DNA from: Hellea sp965224755
GTDB taxonomy: Bacteria; Pseudomonadota; Alphaproteobacteria; Caulobacterales; Maricaulaceae
NCBI GenBank assembly: GCA_965224755.1
Contig: OZ245061.1
Coordinates: 2,542,001-2,606,000, forward strand
Length of the DNA stretch: 64,000 nucleotides
Reading direction: 5' to 3'
This document shows, piece by piece, positions 9,575-17,883 of this stretch. Positions within the stretch are counted from its first letter, which is position 1; each line of letters starts with the position of its first letter. The position numbers were made by a program, and so were the translations under genes. The notes beneath the pieces were generated by a model, which was given only the letters and a program-made list of their open reading frames with translations, did not search any database and was not told where the DNA came from.

Positions 9575-9747
9575 CGCCCGAATAAAACGGCGACATAAGG
9601 GAGGATATGGAAAAGAGGGTGGGTCTGTGGGGAAGCTCCTGTGAATGACTTAGAGGCGCACTCTATCACGGCTATGGACGCGGGGGATGAGATAGGTAAA
9701 AGCGCTGAGGAAACAGGGGTTTAGAGACACAAAAGCGGGGATAAGCC

Positions 9748-9787
9748 CTTCGAGACGCCAGCCAAAGGCTGGCTCCTCAGGATGAGG
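9748..9787. repeat. REP-like palindrome, copy 1
   Basis: CTTCGAGACGCC then a hairpin (AGCCAAAGGCT) then GGCTCCTCAGGATGAG. Outer parts CTTCGAGACG and CTCCTCAGGATGAG are the widespread alphaproteobacterial REP type; the copy at 9980 is inverted. Confidence 0.6.
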
Positions 9788-9979
9788 GTAGACGGCCCAT
9801 CTCTCCCCTATAGTGTTCCCCGCCTTGAGCGGGGACCTCCCTGAGTTGGAGCGCTGCGCATTTACGCAGGGAGGTCCCGGATAAGCCTTAGGGCTTTCCG
9901 GGAACAGGCGTTTTTGGACGGTCTCCTTCCTTCGGGACGTCTCTGGCAAGGCCGAGATAGACCCACAAACCACCCCTCT

Positions 9980-10018
9980 CCTCATCCTGAGGAGCCGCCG
10001 CAGGCGGCGTCTCGAAGG
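9980..10018. repeat. REP-like palindrome, copy 2 (inverted)
   Basis: CCTCATCCTGAGGAGCCGC, hairpin, GCGGCGTCTCGAAGG. Same outer sequence as the copy at 9748 but in the opposite orientation and with a GC-rich inner stem (GCCGCCGCAGGCGGC). Confidence 0.6.
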
Positions 10019-10154
10019 ACATTATAACCATACGGCGCGGCTTCTCCCTGATAAGGTCAATTATGAGCCGCTTGTTTGTAGAAATTTTTAAACCGCGGCT
10101 TTCAATCGTTAAAAAACGGCAGTAAAATAACTTACTAACTTTCAAAAATTCTTT

Positions 10155-10826
10155 TTATTGGCAACTATTATGCAATTTCCATAATTCCGGGTCATGCCCG
10201 GCCGGAACATTTTTACAGGGATTGTCCGAGCTATATCCCCTTAATTCATTATACTGATTTACTTGTTTGGGGCTTAAAATTTCTACCATAGATAAATGTG
10301 ATTTAAGGTGAACAAGCCTTAATTGACCATATAAATCAGCACTTCTTGATGTTTGTTCAGACAAGTGGTTTTCAGTTATTATTGAATTCACAAAAGCTTC
10401 GTCAATATTTTTTTCAATATCAATTATCTGTTTTCCAAGCACAATCGCCTTGGATTTCATGTCTTCATAAACGATTTCAATTTCGTTTTTCTGTTCATGT
10501 GTTAGGGTAAATTCTCCGGCTATAAATGCATCCAAAACATGACGGGGTCCGGGATACCCGTTTAATTCAGCCGGCTTGGCCATGCCTCCAAAAGGGGTGC
10601 CCGCGCCTTTCAACAAACTCTTAATATCATCTTGTGATAAAGCTTTTATCCCTCTGTCTTCTTGTCCGGCATATTGAGAATGAATGGCGCTTTGGTCTTT
10701 ATGTTTTTTGTGTTGAGACTGTTTTTCATGCATTGAGCCCCACACCATAAAACCCAAGGATATCACCCCTATACAGGCCAAAATATTGATTATTATTCTA
10801 GTATAATTTTCATTAAGCCGTTTCAT
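10155..10826 (-). CDS. Membrane-anchored periplasmic protein, Spy/CpxP-like
   Basis: About 223 residues from the ATG at 10826 (a TTG at 10862 would add 12 residues; neither has a strong ribosome site). A short basic N-end and one membrane helix (IIINILACIGVISLGFMVW) put the rest in the periplasm. The body is helical and holds two LTxxQ-like stretches, FTLTHEQKNEIEIVYEDM and EILSPKQVNQYNELRGY, the hallmark of the Spy/CpxP/heavy-metal sensor group of chaperone-like proteins. The ending has two cysteines (NPCKNV, NSCQ) that could form a disulfide. Base use is clearly more AT-rich than the neighbours, which suggests transfer. The family call is tentative. Confidence 0.6.
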   Translation of the reverse strand: MKRLNENYTRIIINILACIGVISLGFMVWGSMHEKQSQHKKHKDQSAIHSQYAGQEDRGIKALSQDDIKSLLKGAGTPFGGMAKPAELNGYPGPRHVLDAFIAGEFTLTHEQKNEIEIVYEDMKSKAIVLGKQIIDIEKNIDEAFVNSIITENHLSEQTSRSADLYGQLRLVHLKSHLSMVEILSPKQVNQYNELRGYSSDNPCKNVPAGHDPELWKLHNSCQ

Positions 10827-10957
10827 AGTTTTATATCCGGTAAAACATTCCCTATAGTCCAACGCTACTCATGATCAAAGATTATTACAAGGAATGACGT
10901 GCTGGCCGTACTTGATTATAACTATGCAGGATGGCTTCTCCTCGATATGGTTTTCTC

Positions 10958-11677
10958 ATGAGCCGTTTATTTGAAGAAATTGATTACCGCGAGACGCCTA
11001 TTGGGCCGATTAGTTTGCGCCGGCGGCGTTTGATGTCTTTGAATGTTGATATCTTCGAGATTATCTTGGGCGATGAGCACTTGATGTCGAGTCTTTTTAC
11101 GGCTTCAGAAATCGCTTTGGCCACATTGGGATTGGCGAAACTCGGCGGCGAGAATTTGGACATTGTCGTCGGCGGGCTCGGGCTTGGCTATACGGCGGGG
11201 GCGGCGCTGGAAGATGCGCGTGTGGGGTCGTTAATCGTGGTTGAAATGCTGGAAGCGGTGATTGATTGGCACGCCGCCGGCTATCTCCCCCTTGAGCCGC
11301 CGTTGGGCGCTGATCCGCGCTGCCGGGTGATCAAAGGCGATTTTTTCGCGATGGCCGAGTCGGAAGGCGGCTTTGACCCTGCCGCGCCCGGGCGAAAATT
11401 TGATGCCATATTGATAGATATAGACCACACGCCGGACTGGCTCTTGGACGCCCGTAGCGGCAGCTTTTACAGTCAAGCCGGGCTGGAAAAGCTCGCCGCG
11501 CATCTTCGCCCCGGCGGTATTATGGGTCTCTGGTCGGACGCGGTAGAAGACGGCAATTTCACCCAGCGCCTTAAAACTGTTTTTGAGGCGGCATGGGCGG
11601 AACCTGTCACTTTCGACAATCCGCTACAAAACAAACCCTTCACCCAAACCGTCTATCTCGCCCGCAAAGCAGCATAG
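10958..11677 (+). CDS. Spermidine synthase-like SAM-dependent protein
   Basis: 239 residues from ATG 10958 (MSRLFEEIDYRETPIGPISLRRR, the usual start of this subgroup; an earlier ATG at 10931 adds nine residues). It has a Rossmann core with IVVGGLGLGYTAGAALED (glycine-rich SAM loop), VEMLEAVIDW after strand two and FDAILIDIDHTPDWLL at the active-site strand. These proteins resemble the spermine/spermidine synthase fold, but no polyamine neighbours are present, so the reaction is uncertain. Tail to tail with the SRPBCC gene at 31 bases. Confidence 0.82.
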   Translation: MSRLFEEIDYRETPIGPISLRRRRLMSLNVDIFEIILGDEHLMSSLFTASEIALATLGLAKLGGENLDIVVGGLGLGYTAGAALEDARVGSLIVVEMLEAVIDWHAAGYLPLEPPLGADPRCRVIKGDFFAMAESEGGFDPAAPGRKFDAILIDIDHTPDWLLDARSGSFYSQAGLEKLAAHLRPGGIMGLWSDAVEDGNFTQRLKTVFEAAWAEPVTFDNPLQNKPFTQTVYLARKAA

Positions 11678-11708
11678 AAGCCTCGCAAACGCATTTGGAA
11701 TTACGGGC

Positions 11709-12197
11709 TTATCCGGAAGAACCGCCCAACAAAGCCGCCAATTTGTCGATGGCTTGTGTCCATCCGCCTGCGCCGCCTGAACCGGCCGGAACACCGATAT
11801 GAACCATTTTCATCCGCGTCTTTCCGCCTTCTTCCGACAGTTCAATAATGACTTCAGTGACCGCCGGATGGCCTTCAGGCATTCCCATAGCTTGTGGCGA
11901 GATGATATTGCCGTCTTGGTCACACATGCTTTCCGTATAAACGAGCCGTGTTGGTTTATGGACTTCTTTATATTCACCCGTAAACCACATGGTCATCGTC
12001 CGGTCAGGCCGTTCCATTTGCATGCAAATTTTACGCGTCCCGCCAATGACAACATCCATTTCTACCACAGGCACTTTCATGCCATTTGGGCCATACCATT
12101 GCCCAAAAAGAGCCGGATCCGTCCACATCTTCCAGACGGTTTCAATAGGCGCGTTAAAGACGCGCTCGATCATAACCCAGTCATTTTCACTGTTCAT
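11709..12197 (-). CDS. SRPBCC (AHSA1-type) domain protein
   Basis: 162 residues from ATG 12197, which has GGAGG eight bases upstream; an earlier in-frame start lacks that. Begins IERVFNAPIETVWKMWTDPALFGQWYGP, the typical AHSA1/START start, and ends GGWTQAIDKLAALL, the usual closing helix of the fold. It overlaps the end of the ArsR gene by 11 bases, so the two form the common ArsR-SRPBCC pair in which the regulator and the hydrophobic-ligand-binding protein are co-expressed. The ligand is not known. Confidence 0.9.
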   Translation of the reverse strand: MNSENDWVMIERVFNAPIETVWKMWTDPALFGQWYGPNGMKVPVVEMDVVIGGTRKICMQMERPDRTMTMWFTGEYKEVHKPTRLVYTESMCDQDGNIISPQAMGMPEGHPAVTEVIIELSEEGGKTRMKMVHIGVPAGSGGAGGWTQAIDKLAALLGGSSG

Positions 12198-12528
12198 TTT
12201 TAGGCCCTCCAAATTGTTTTAGGCAATTATCCATGCGGTCAAACCGCGCCTCCCATATGTGGCGATATTGTTCTGTCCACGAAGCTAAGGCTTCGAGCGG
12301 CACGGTGTTTAATGTGCAGGGCCGGTATTGCGCTTGCTGGCCCTGAAGGATCAATCCTGCCCGTTCGAGTACTTTAATATGTTTGGAGACTGCCGGCAGG
12401 CTCATGTCAAATGGCGCGGCCAGTTCATTAACCGTGGCATCCCCCTCCGCCAAGCGGGCCAGGATAGCGCGCCGCGTGGGATTAGCCAAAGCGGCAAAGG
12501 TGTCATTTAGGGTGGAAGCGTCGCTCAT
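12187..12528 (-). CDS. ArsR-type winged-helix regulator
   Basis: 113 residues. Starts LNDTFAALANPTRRAILARL and contains the winged HTH VNELAAPFDMSLPAVSKHIKVLERAGLI. It lacks the metal-binding ELCVCDL motif of ArsR/SmtB sensors, so metal sensing is unlikely; members paired with SRPBCC genes are thought to autoregulate. First gene of the two-gene unit; the 58 bases upstream (12529-12586) carry the TTAAT-rich promoter-like gap. Confidence 0.92.
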   Translation of the reverse strand: MSDASTLNDTFAALANPTRRAILARLAEGDATVNELAAPFDMSLPAVSKHIKVLERAGLILQGQQAQYRPCTLNTVPLEALASWTEQYRHIWEARFDRMDNCLKQFGGPKNEQ

Positions 12529-12586
12529 GACTCACGTCATTAAACCAATAGGTTAATTAATACAATGGTTAAATTACATGGGCAGA

Positions 12587-12919
12587 TTACATGGGTAGGT
12601 TCATACCCGGCGGTAGGGGGATATCGCCCATGGCCTCTTTCATGGTTTTGGCTTGGGCTTCGTCGAGTTTTATTTTGGCGTCCTGATAGGCGGCGACGAT
12701 TAAATCTTCGGCCATTTCCATGTCGTCTTGCTCGGCTGAGCCAAAAAGTGAAGGGTCTATTTTAAGGCTTTTCATATTGCCGCCCCCGGCCAGTTCTATA
12801 CTCACCAAGCCGCCGCCCGAGCGGCCCTCTACCACAATATCCGCGACGAGGGCTTGAGCCTCTTCCATCTTTTTTTGCATCTCTTTGGCCTGTTTCATCA
12901 GGCCCATTAAGTCTTTCAT
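12587..12919 (-). CDS. ybaB: Nucleoid-associated protein YbaB/EbfC
   Basis: 110 residues. LMGLMKQAKEMQKKMEEAQ forms the first helix of the tweezer-like dimer, followed by the strand region VEGRSGGGLVSIELAGGGNMKSLKIDPSL and a C-terminal helix. Binds DNA as a dimer. The start codon overlaps the dnaX stop by one base (12919), the classic dnaX-ybaB arrangement. Confidence 0.96.
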   Translation of the reverse strand: MKDLMGLMKQAKEMQKKMEEAQALVADIVVEGRSGGGLVSIELAGGGNMKSLKIDPSLFGSAEQDDMEMAEDLIVAAYQDAKIKLDEAQAKTMKEAMGDIPLPPGMNLPM

Positions 12920-14655
12920 CAGTCGTCTCCGAATTTGGCATCAATAACGTTGCTTGTTTCAGATGTGGGGGCTGTATCGCGGATTTCAATGAGTTTTGCA
13001 GTGGCGAGCAGCGGATGACTAAAGGCGGGATGGGAGCGGTCTTTGCTCTCTTGCTCGGCCTTGGCATTTTTGGACACCTCGTTAATCGTCGCGCCGCCGC
13101 CATCCGTTTCCGGCGAGACAATCCAAAGCTCGCCCGTCAGCGTTTGCAGCGCCGAGACTATTTTTCCGGTTAGCGAAACAGGCGCGCCCTCGGCGGGCTG
13201 AAAGCTAATCGAGCCTTGTTTGAAACGTATCGGGCGGACATAGCGCTTGATGTCGGATTTTAGCTGGATTTGCGATCTGGGGAGAGCATCTACGAGATCT
13301 TCGAGAGTGTTGAGCACGGCTGTCGGCGCAGGGGCCGCTGCCGTTTGCGGAGCTGTCACGGGCGCGGGCGCAGTGCTTACTCCGCTACCCGATGACGACA
13401 TTGCGCTCTTTGGCGCAGACGGCGACGTCGGCGCGGGTTCAGTTATAGCCGGAGCCGTCACCCCGCCCGCTTTCATCTGCTCGATAATCTGCGCGGCCAG
13501 TTCGGGCGGCGGCATTTGCCCCGCGACGGAGAGTTTAAGCAATGCCATTTCGGCGGCAGCGAGCGGCGCGGGGGCCATGCGCACATCATTATGGGCTTTC
13601 AAGAGCATCTGCCAGATACGGGTGAGCTGTCCGAGCGAGAGCGCCTCCGCCAAATCCTGCAAGCGTTTGATCTGGTCGGGCGCGGCGTCAAATTCGGCCT
13701 CGGCCCCCAAAGTCTTCGCGCGGCTGACCTCGTGGCAAATATCGAGCATATCGCGCATGACAATTTCAGGGGCCGCCCCGTCGTCATATTGCGCGCGCAT
13801 TTCGGTGAGTGCGCCTTTGCCGTCCCCCGTCGCGGCAAGCGCAAATAAATCGAGAATGCGGACGCGGTCGGCGAGGCCGAGCATGCTGCGCACTTGCTGC
13901 CCCGTGACTTCGCCGCCGTCCAGCCCGGCTTGAACAATGGCTTGGTCGAGCAGTGAGAGGCTATCGCGGACAGAGCCTTCGGCGGCGCGGGCGATTAAGG
14001 CCAGCCCGTCACCAGAGACTTTCGCGCCTTCTTTCTCGCAAATATTGGCGAGGTGATCTTTGAGCGCCCCGGCCTCGACGCGGCGCAGGTCAAAACGCTG
14101 ACAGCGCGAGAGCACGGTAATCGGGACTTTGCGAATTTCGGTGGTGGCGAAGATGAATTTGGCATGATCGGGCGGCTCTTCGAGGGTCTTGAGCAGTGCA
14201 TTAAACGCCCCCGCCGAGAGCATATGCACCTCGTCAATGATATAGACTTTATAGCGCGCTGTGGCCGGGGCGTAGCGCACACTGTCCAGCATTTCGCGCA
14301 TATTCTCAACGCCCGTGCGCGACGCCGCGTCCATTTCCAGCACGTCCATATGAGACGAGGCCATGATCGCTTCGCAATGTTTGCCCAATTTTGACAGATC
14401 AACGGAAGGCCCGTCAACGCTTCTCTTTGTTGTTTGGGCGCTTTCATAATTCAGCGCCCGCGCCAGCAGTCTTGCCGTCGTCGTCTTGCCGATACCGCGC
14501 ACGCCCGTCAGCATAAAGGCATGGGCGACGCGCCCGGCCTTAAACGCATTTTGCAGCGTCGTGACCATAGCCTGCTGGCCGATCATATCCTCAAAGGTCG
14601 CGGGGCGGTATTTACGCGCTAGGACTTGATAATTCTGATTTGGAGACTCGCTCAT
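12919..14655 (-). CDS. dnaX: DNA polymerase III subunit gamma/tau
   Basis: 578 residues. Clamp loader ATPase: Walker A GVRGIGKTTTAR (about residues 50-61), Walker B IIDEVHMLS, sensor 1 FIFATTEIRKVP, SRC finger VLSRCQRFDLRR. The zinc module that normally has four cysteines shows only one (GKHCEAIMASSH), so zinc binding is probably lost here. After residue about 370 there is a Pro/Ala/Ser linker and a tau-like C-terminal domain (QIQLKSDIKRYVRPIRF), which binds the polymerase in other species. Translationally linked to ybaB. Confidence 0.96.
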   Translation of the reverse strand: MSESPNQNYQVLARKYRPATFEDMIGQQAMVTTLQNAFKAGRVAHAFMLTGVRGIGKTTTARLLARALNYESAQTTKRSVDGPSVDLSKLGKHCEAIMASSHMDVLEMDAASRTGVENMREMLDSVRYAPATARYKVYIIDEVHMLSAGAFNALLKTLEEPPDHAKFIFATTEIRKVPITVLSRCQRFDLRRVEAGALKDHLANICEKEGAKVSGDGLALIARAAEGSVRDSLSLLDQAIVQAGLDGGEVTGQQVRSMLGLADRVRILDLFALAATGDGKGALTEMRAQYDDGAAPEIVMRDMLDICHEVSRAKTLGAEAEFDAAPDQIKRLQDLAEALSLGQLTRIWQMLLKAHNDVRMAPAPLAAAEMALLKLSVAGQMPPPELAAQIIEQMKAGGVTAPAITEPAPTSPSAPKSAMSSSGSGVSTAPAPVTAPQTAAAPAPTAVLNTLEDLVDALPRSQIQLKSDIKRYVRPIRFKQGSISFQPAEGAPVSLTGKIVSALQTLTGELWIVSPETDGGGATINEVSKNAKAEQESKDRSHPAFSHPLLATAKLIEIRDTAPTSETSNVIDAKFGDD

Positions 14656-14693
14656 TCGGACTTTATAGGCGCGATTCTACGGCGGGGGAAGGG

Positions 14694-14792
14694 CTAGGGC
14701 GAGTATTCAGTGGACAGTCTGCGCGAGTTGGGTTGGTGTGCGGCCACCCAGAATATATTACTGCGTTTAAGTTCGGAAAATAAATTATTCAT
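14694..14792 (-). pseudogene. N-terminal fragment of a paralogue of the TPR signalling gene
   Basis: On the minus strand from ATG 14792 the reading is MNNLFSELKRSNIFWVA, close to MNSLFSELKRRNIFRVA, the start of the complete gene next to it (16705). After 17 codons homology stops at a sequence that matches the dispersed repeat at 16876-16951, and the frame closes at 14694. It lies 15 bases behind the complete gene, in the same orientation, so it may be what is left of a tandem paralogue. Confidence 0.65.
14723..14756. repeat. Dispersed GTTGGGTTGGTG repeat, diverged copy
   Basis: GTTGGGTTGGTGTGCGGC followed by CACCCAGAATAT, related to the two tandem copies at 16876 and 16917. It joins directly onto the gene fragment at 14740-14792. 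Confidence 0.55.
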
Positions 14793-14806
14793 CATCACTC
14801 ACATCT

Positions 14807-16705
14807 CTAATCACAGGTAAAATCATCAGGGACGCCGCCTTTTACGGGGCGGCATTTGTCTGGCCAGCCATATGTCTGCCAGTATTCCAGCAGACCATTG
14901 CGTTTGGCGAAGCCTTGAAAGCCCGGATGCTGGCGCACTTTGCGGCTGGCTTCCTGCTCGCCCCAGAGGTTTGACAATGCAAATCCGGTATTGGAGATCG
15001 GGTGCGCCTCAAACGCATCCATAAAGGCTTTGGCTTCGCCGGCACGCAGGTAAGACCCCATAATAGTCCAATCCACGATGGGGTCTGGGGATTGCATATA
15101 AGCGTTAAGAAGCGCCACTAACTTTAACCGGTCGGTTTCCTTGCCGCTATAATACCCCTTCGCTGCTATTTCCCACAAGGAACGATCTTGAAATTGAGTG
15201 GCATAATATTGCCCGATAATGTCATATAAACTTAGGAGATGATTTATGGCCGTCTCGGAATCGCCTTGCATGAATGCAATATTTGCCAAGTCGGTAGAAG
15301 CGGCAACAAATCCCAAATCAAGGCTCTTTTGCAGATGCACTTTTGCGCCATCAAGATCGCCAGAATTAAACAAAGCCAATCCCAAACTGTGCCTCACACC
15401 ACCATTGGTGGGGTCAAGATTAACAGCTTTTTCCAAGTAAGGAATCGCCGCTTTGGTTTGTCCCATGGTGGTTCTTGAAATACCTTCAGTAAAAGCAATA
15501 CCGCTATTTTGTACAGTAAGGGAGGTGAGCCGGTCGAGGCCTGCGCGGGCTTTGGCAAATTCCTTGTTCCGCCTGAGCAAAGACAGAAGCACCAATTGTC
15601 CGCCCGTGTGCGAAGGGTTGATTTCGAGCGCTTTGCCGGCATAGATTTGCGCCTTGGCATTAAAGCCTCCCAGATCTTTCACGGTGGTGAATTCAGGCGT
15701 AGTATAATGGGTAAAGGCCAGTGCCGCCCAGGCGTCGGCAAATTGTGGATCCAGTGCCACCGCGCCCTCAAGTAGGGTCACGGCTTTGGCCAAGCCATCC
15801 TCGCTAAAACCTTGCCGGCTTAAAGCTCGGCCTTGCAAATAAAGATCATAGGCCTGTTTGTTATCTGTCCTCGTATCGGCCAGCCGTGTATCTTCGCCAA
15901 CATTGAGTAAAACCTGTAACTCACCAGCGATGGCGCGGGCAATTTTCTCCTGAAGGTCAAAAATATCGTCCAGCGTGCCGTCATAAGTCTCCGACCAGAT
16001 ATGAAATCCGTCATCGGCTTTGATCAATTGTGCGGTGATGCGCACTTTCTCGCCTTGTTTGCGGACTGATCCTTCGAGGATATGCGCCACATGCAAGGTT
16101 TGGCCAATGGTAGTTAAATCCTCATTCTTGCCTTTGAACGAAAATGACGAAGTGCGCCCGGCAACCCGCAGGCCCGGTACCTTGACCAGCGCATTTAAAA
16201 TTTCCTCGGCCATGCCGTCAGAGAAATATTCCTGATCGCCGCCTTCGCTCAAGTCTGCAAATGCGAGAACGGCAATAGAAGGCCGCTCGTCTTTTTCGCC
16301 CGCTTTACCTGCCTCAAGAGTTTCCGTCTGTACGGTTACCTCCGGCGCAGACGTTTTCTGCGGTAAAAAACGACTACCAACAATCAATGCCCCAACAAGC
16401 ACCAGCCCGCCAATGATAGCAAAGTCCAGCTTACGACCCGTCTTATCAGTAACACTCTCCCCGTCCGCAACATGCTCAGTCCGCTTCACCCCCTCCGGCG
16501 TCATCTCGAATGCCCATGCGAGCAATAGCGCAATAGGAAAACCAATAAGCAGCGCCACTGCAAAGAAACTATCGACCCAGTCGGGCAAGTTCAGCGCCGG
16601 CGTCATCACCGCCGTTACCTGCATCAATATCCATCCCACAACAGCATACACCCCCGCCACCCGGAATATATTCCTGCGTTTGAGTTCGGAAAAAAGAGAG
16701 TTCAT
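14807..16705 (-). CDS. Membrane TPR protein with FlgO/TolB-N-like domain
   Basis: 632 residues from ATG 16705 (GGGGAC upstream); the longer reading to 16765 lacks support. N-terminal FSELKRRNIFRVAGVYAVVGWILMQV and a second helix near residue 45 anchor it in the membrane, with a third segment near 98. Residues about 135-285 (IAVLAFADLSEGGDQEYFSDGMAEEI to FDLQEKIARAIAGEL) form the domain usually found in CadC/adenylate-cyclase-like proteins of this type, followed by TPR repeats (about 290-480). No cyclase or HTH domain is present here, so it is a stand-alone sensor/scaffold type. Function unknown; these genes are expanded in alphaproteobacteria. Confidence 0.8.
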   Translation of the reverse strand: MNSLFSELKRRNIFRVAGVYAVVGWILMQVTAVMTPALNLPDWVDSFFAVALLIGFPIALLLAWAFEMTPEGVKRTEHVADGESVTDKTGRKLDFAIIGGLVLVGALIVGSRFLPQKTSAPEVTVQTETLEAGKAGEKDERPSIAVLAFADLSEGGDQEYFSDGMAEEILNALVKVPGLRVAGRTSSFSFKGKNEDLTTIGQTLHVAHILEGSVRKQGEKVRITAQLIKADDGFHIWSETYDGTLDDIFDLQEKIARAIAGELQVLLNVGEDTRLADTRTDNKQAYDLYLQGRALSRQGFSEDGLAKAVTLLEGAVALDPQFADAWAALAFTHYTTPEFTTVKDLGGFNAKAQIYAGKALEINPSHTGGQLVLLSLLRRNKEFAKARAGLDRLTSLTVQNSGIAFTEGISRTTMGQTKAAIPYLEKAVNLDPTNGGVRHSLGLALFNSGDLDGAKVHLQKSLDLGFVAASTDLANIAFMQGDSETAINHLLSLYDIIGQYYATQFQDRSLWEIAAKGYYSGKETDRLKLVALLNAYMQSPDPIVDWTIMGSYLRAGEAKAFMDAFEAHPISNTGFALSNLWGEQEASRKVRQHPGFQGFAKRNGLLEYWQTYGWPDKCRPVKGGVPDDFTCD

Positions 16706-16875
16706 TGCGCGTCCCCGAATTTTTTTATTTAAATAACACAGGCCCGGACTCTTGTCTTGTCCCAATTTGATGGGAGCTGCGGGCTATGGCGGGAAGTAGA
16801 AAAGACCGTTAACCTCAATCGCTAGCGATTGAGGCGCTTCACTAAAATCGATTGATAATCGATTTTGAGCGTTAC

Positions 16876-16951
16876 GCGGGTTGGGTTGGTGGGCGGCAAA
16901 CCGCAAATATCCGAATGCGGGTTGGGTTGGTGGGCGGCAACCCGCAAATAT
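16876..16951. repeat. Tandem pair of a 35-base dispersed repeat
   Basis: Units 16876-16910 and 16917-16951 (period 41) are identical at 34 of 35 positions; each reads GCGGGTTGGGTTGGTGGGC then GGCAAACCGCAAATAT with one change. A third diverged copy is at 14723. Confidence 0.8.
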
Positions 16952-17102
16952 AAAGAGTGGAAGACTGAACCTGACCCGGCAAAGACTCATATTCGGCTGC
17001 TTCGTTCCCGACCTGACCGGGTTAACAAGAGTGCCGTCCAAGCCAGCCTTCCGAGCGGGTCAATAGGGAAAAGCGGGCCTTTGCGCAAGAGGATAGCGCA
17101 AA

Positions 17103-17129
17103 CAAAAACACCCCGGCCGATGGCCGGGG
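17103..17129 (-). terminator. Rho-independent terminator of the outer membrane protein gene
   Basis: Stem CCCCGGCC/GGCCGGGG (17111-17118 with 17122-17129), followed on the minus strand by TGTTTTTGTTT. Lies 28 bases after the stop at 17157. Confidence 0.85.
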
Positions 17130-17156
17130 CGCTCACATAAAACCAAGCTTTAAAGC

Positions 17157-17672
17157 TTAGAAATTACGGACATAAGATACGGAGAACACATTGCCGCCGC
17201 CGAGATTTCCAGCCGCGTTCGTATTCACGTCAAGATAAGTATATTCAGCCCGAATACCGTCTTGCTGAGTGAAGAAATATTGGCCGCCGGCGCCGACAGC
17301 AAAACCGTCTGAGCTAAGGTCGGCATTGATATTTCCGCCGCTCACACCAAATGTTGTGAAGTGATAACCTGCACGCGCGAAAAGCTCAAAGTTTTCGCCA
17401 GCCGGGAGTGAAGCCACGGCAAAAGCGCCAAATGTATTATCAACGCCGACATCAAAACCGCCAACGCTTTGATCCGCAATACCAAAACCAGCTTGGGCTT
17501 CGATAGCGAAGTTTTGGGAGAATTTATAGCCAAGTTTTCCGCTAAGTGTATAGGCATCAAACTCAATAGCATCAACGCCAATATTGATATAGGCATTGCT
17601 GTCTTGAGCTGCCGCAGTGGATGCAAAGCCGGCCATAGCCGTTGTTGCTAAAACGATTTTCAAAAATTTCAT
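17157..17672 (-). CDS. Outer membrane beta-barrel protein (OmpA-like porin family)
   Basis: 171 residues with a signal peptide (MKFLKIVLATTAMAGFASTAAAQ). The rest alternates polar and hydrophobic residues in strands (AYINIGVDAIEFDAYTLSGK, FELFARAGYHFTTFGVSG, YFFTQQDGIRAEYTYLDV) and ends FSVSYVRNF with the C-terminal Phe expected for BAM-inserted barrels. The size fits an eight-strand barrel. Single gene with its own terminator; function not predictable. Confidence 0.88.
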   Translation of the reverse strand: MKFLKIVLATTAMAGFASTAAAQDSNAYINIGVDAIEFDAYTLSGKLGYKFSQNFAIEAQAGFGIADQSVGGFDVGVDNTFGAFAVASLPAGENFELFARAGYHFTTFGVSGGNINADLSSDGFAVGAGGQYFFTQQDGIRAEYTYLDVNTNAAGNLGGGNVFSVSYVRNF

Positions 17673-17883
17673 TGTCTTACCTTTCGTGATTTAAAGACGC
17701 CCCGATATCGCCATCAAAGGTAAAGAAAACAACACTAAATAGCGGCAAAGGCTGTGCATTAAGTTGCAGCGGTGCAATTATGCAACAGTTTATTATCTCT
17801 CTGTAATCATTGGAAACTTTCTGTAACATTGTTGTCTATTTGAGCGCTAGGCAGAGCCGCTTAAACCCGTTAATAAGCTCCCC

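Larger units (their letters stand above)
9124..10154. other. About 1 kb intergenic region, REP-like palindromes and structured block
   Basis: I see no convincing gene here; the two facing 75-76 residue frames at 9369-9644 are best read as by-products of a structured sequence. Contents in order: inverted GTCATTCCG arms (9198-9300), the interlocking repeats at 9361-9574 (listed apart), and REP-like palindromes at 9748-9787 and 9980-10018 that are inverted copies of each other with different inner stems. Confidence 0.7.
16706..17156. other. Intergenic stretch with palindromes and repeats, no gene seen
   Basis: Holds two neighbouring dyads, CCTCAATCGCTAGCGATTG (16813-16834) and AAAATCGATT/AATCGATTTT (16844-16866), the 41-base-period repeat pair at 16876-16951, and the terminator of the next gene. 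The frames on both strands are low-complexity readings of the repeat. Confidence 0.6.

Noticed and set aside
9369..9644. Two facing frames of 75-76 residues in the 9.1-10.2 kb gap
   Set aside because: They overlap on opposite strands across the interlocking repeats and lack ribosome sites, so they look like by-products of structured DNA.
16784..17066. Frames over the GGTTGGGTTGG repeat on both strands
   Set aside because: The repeated peptide is simply the translated repeat; no start signal.
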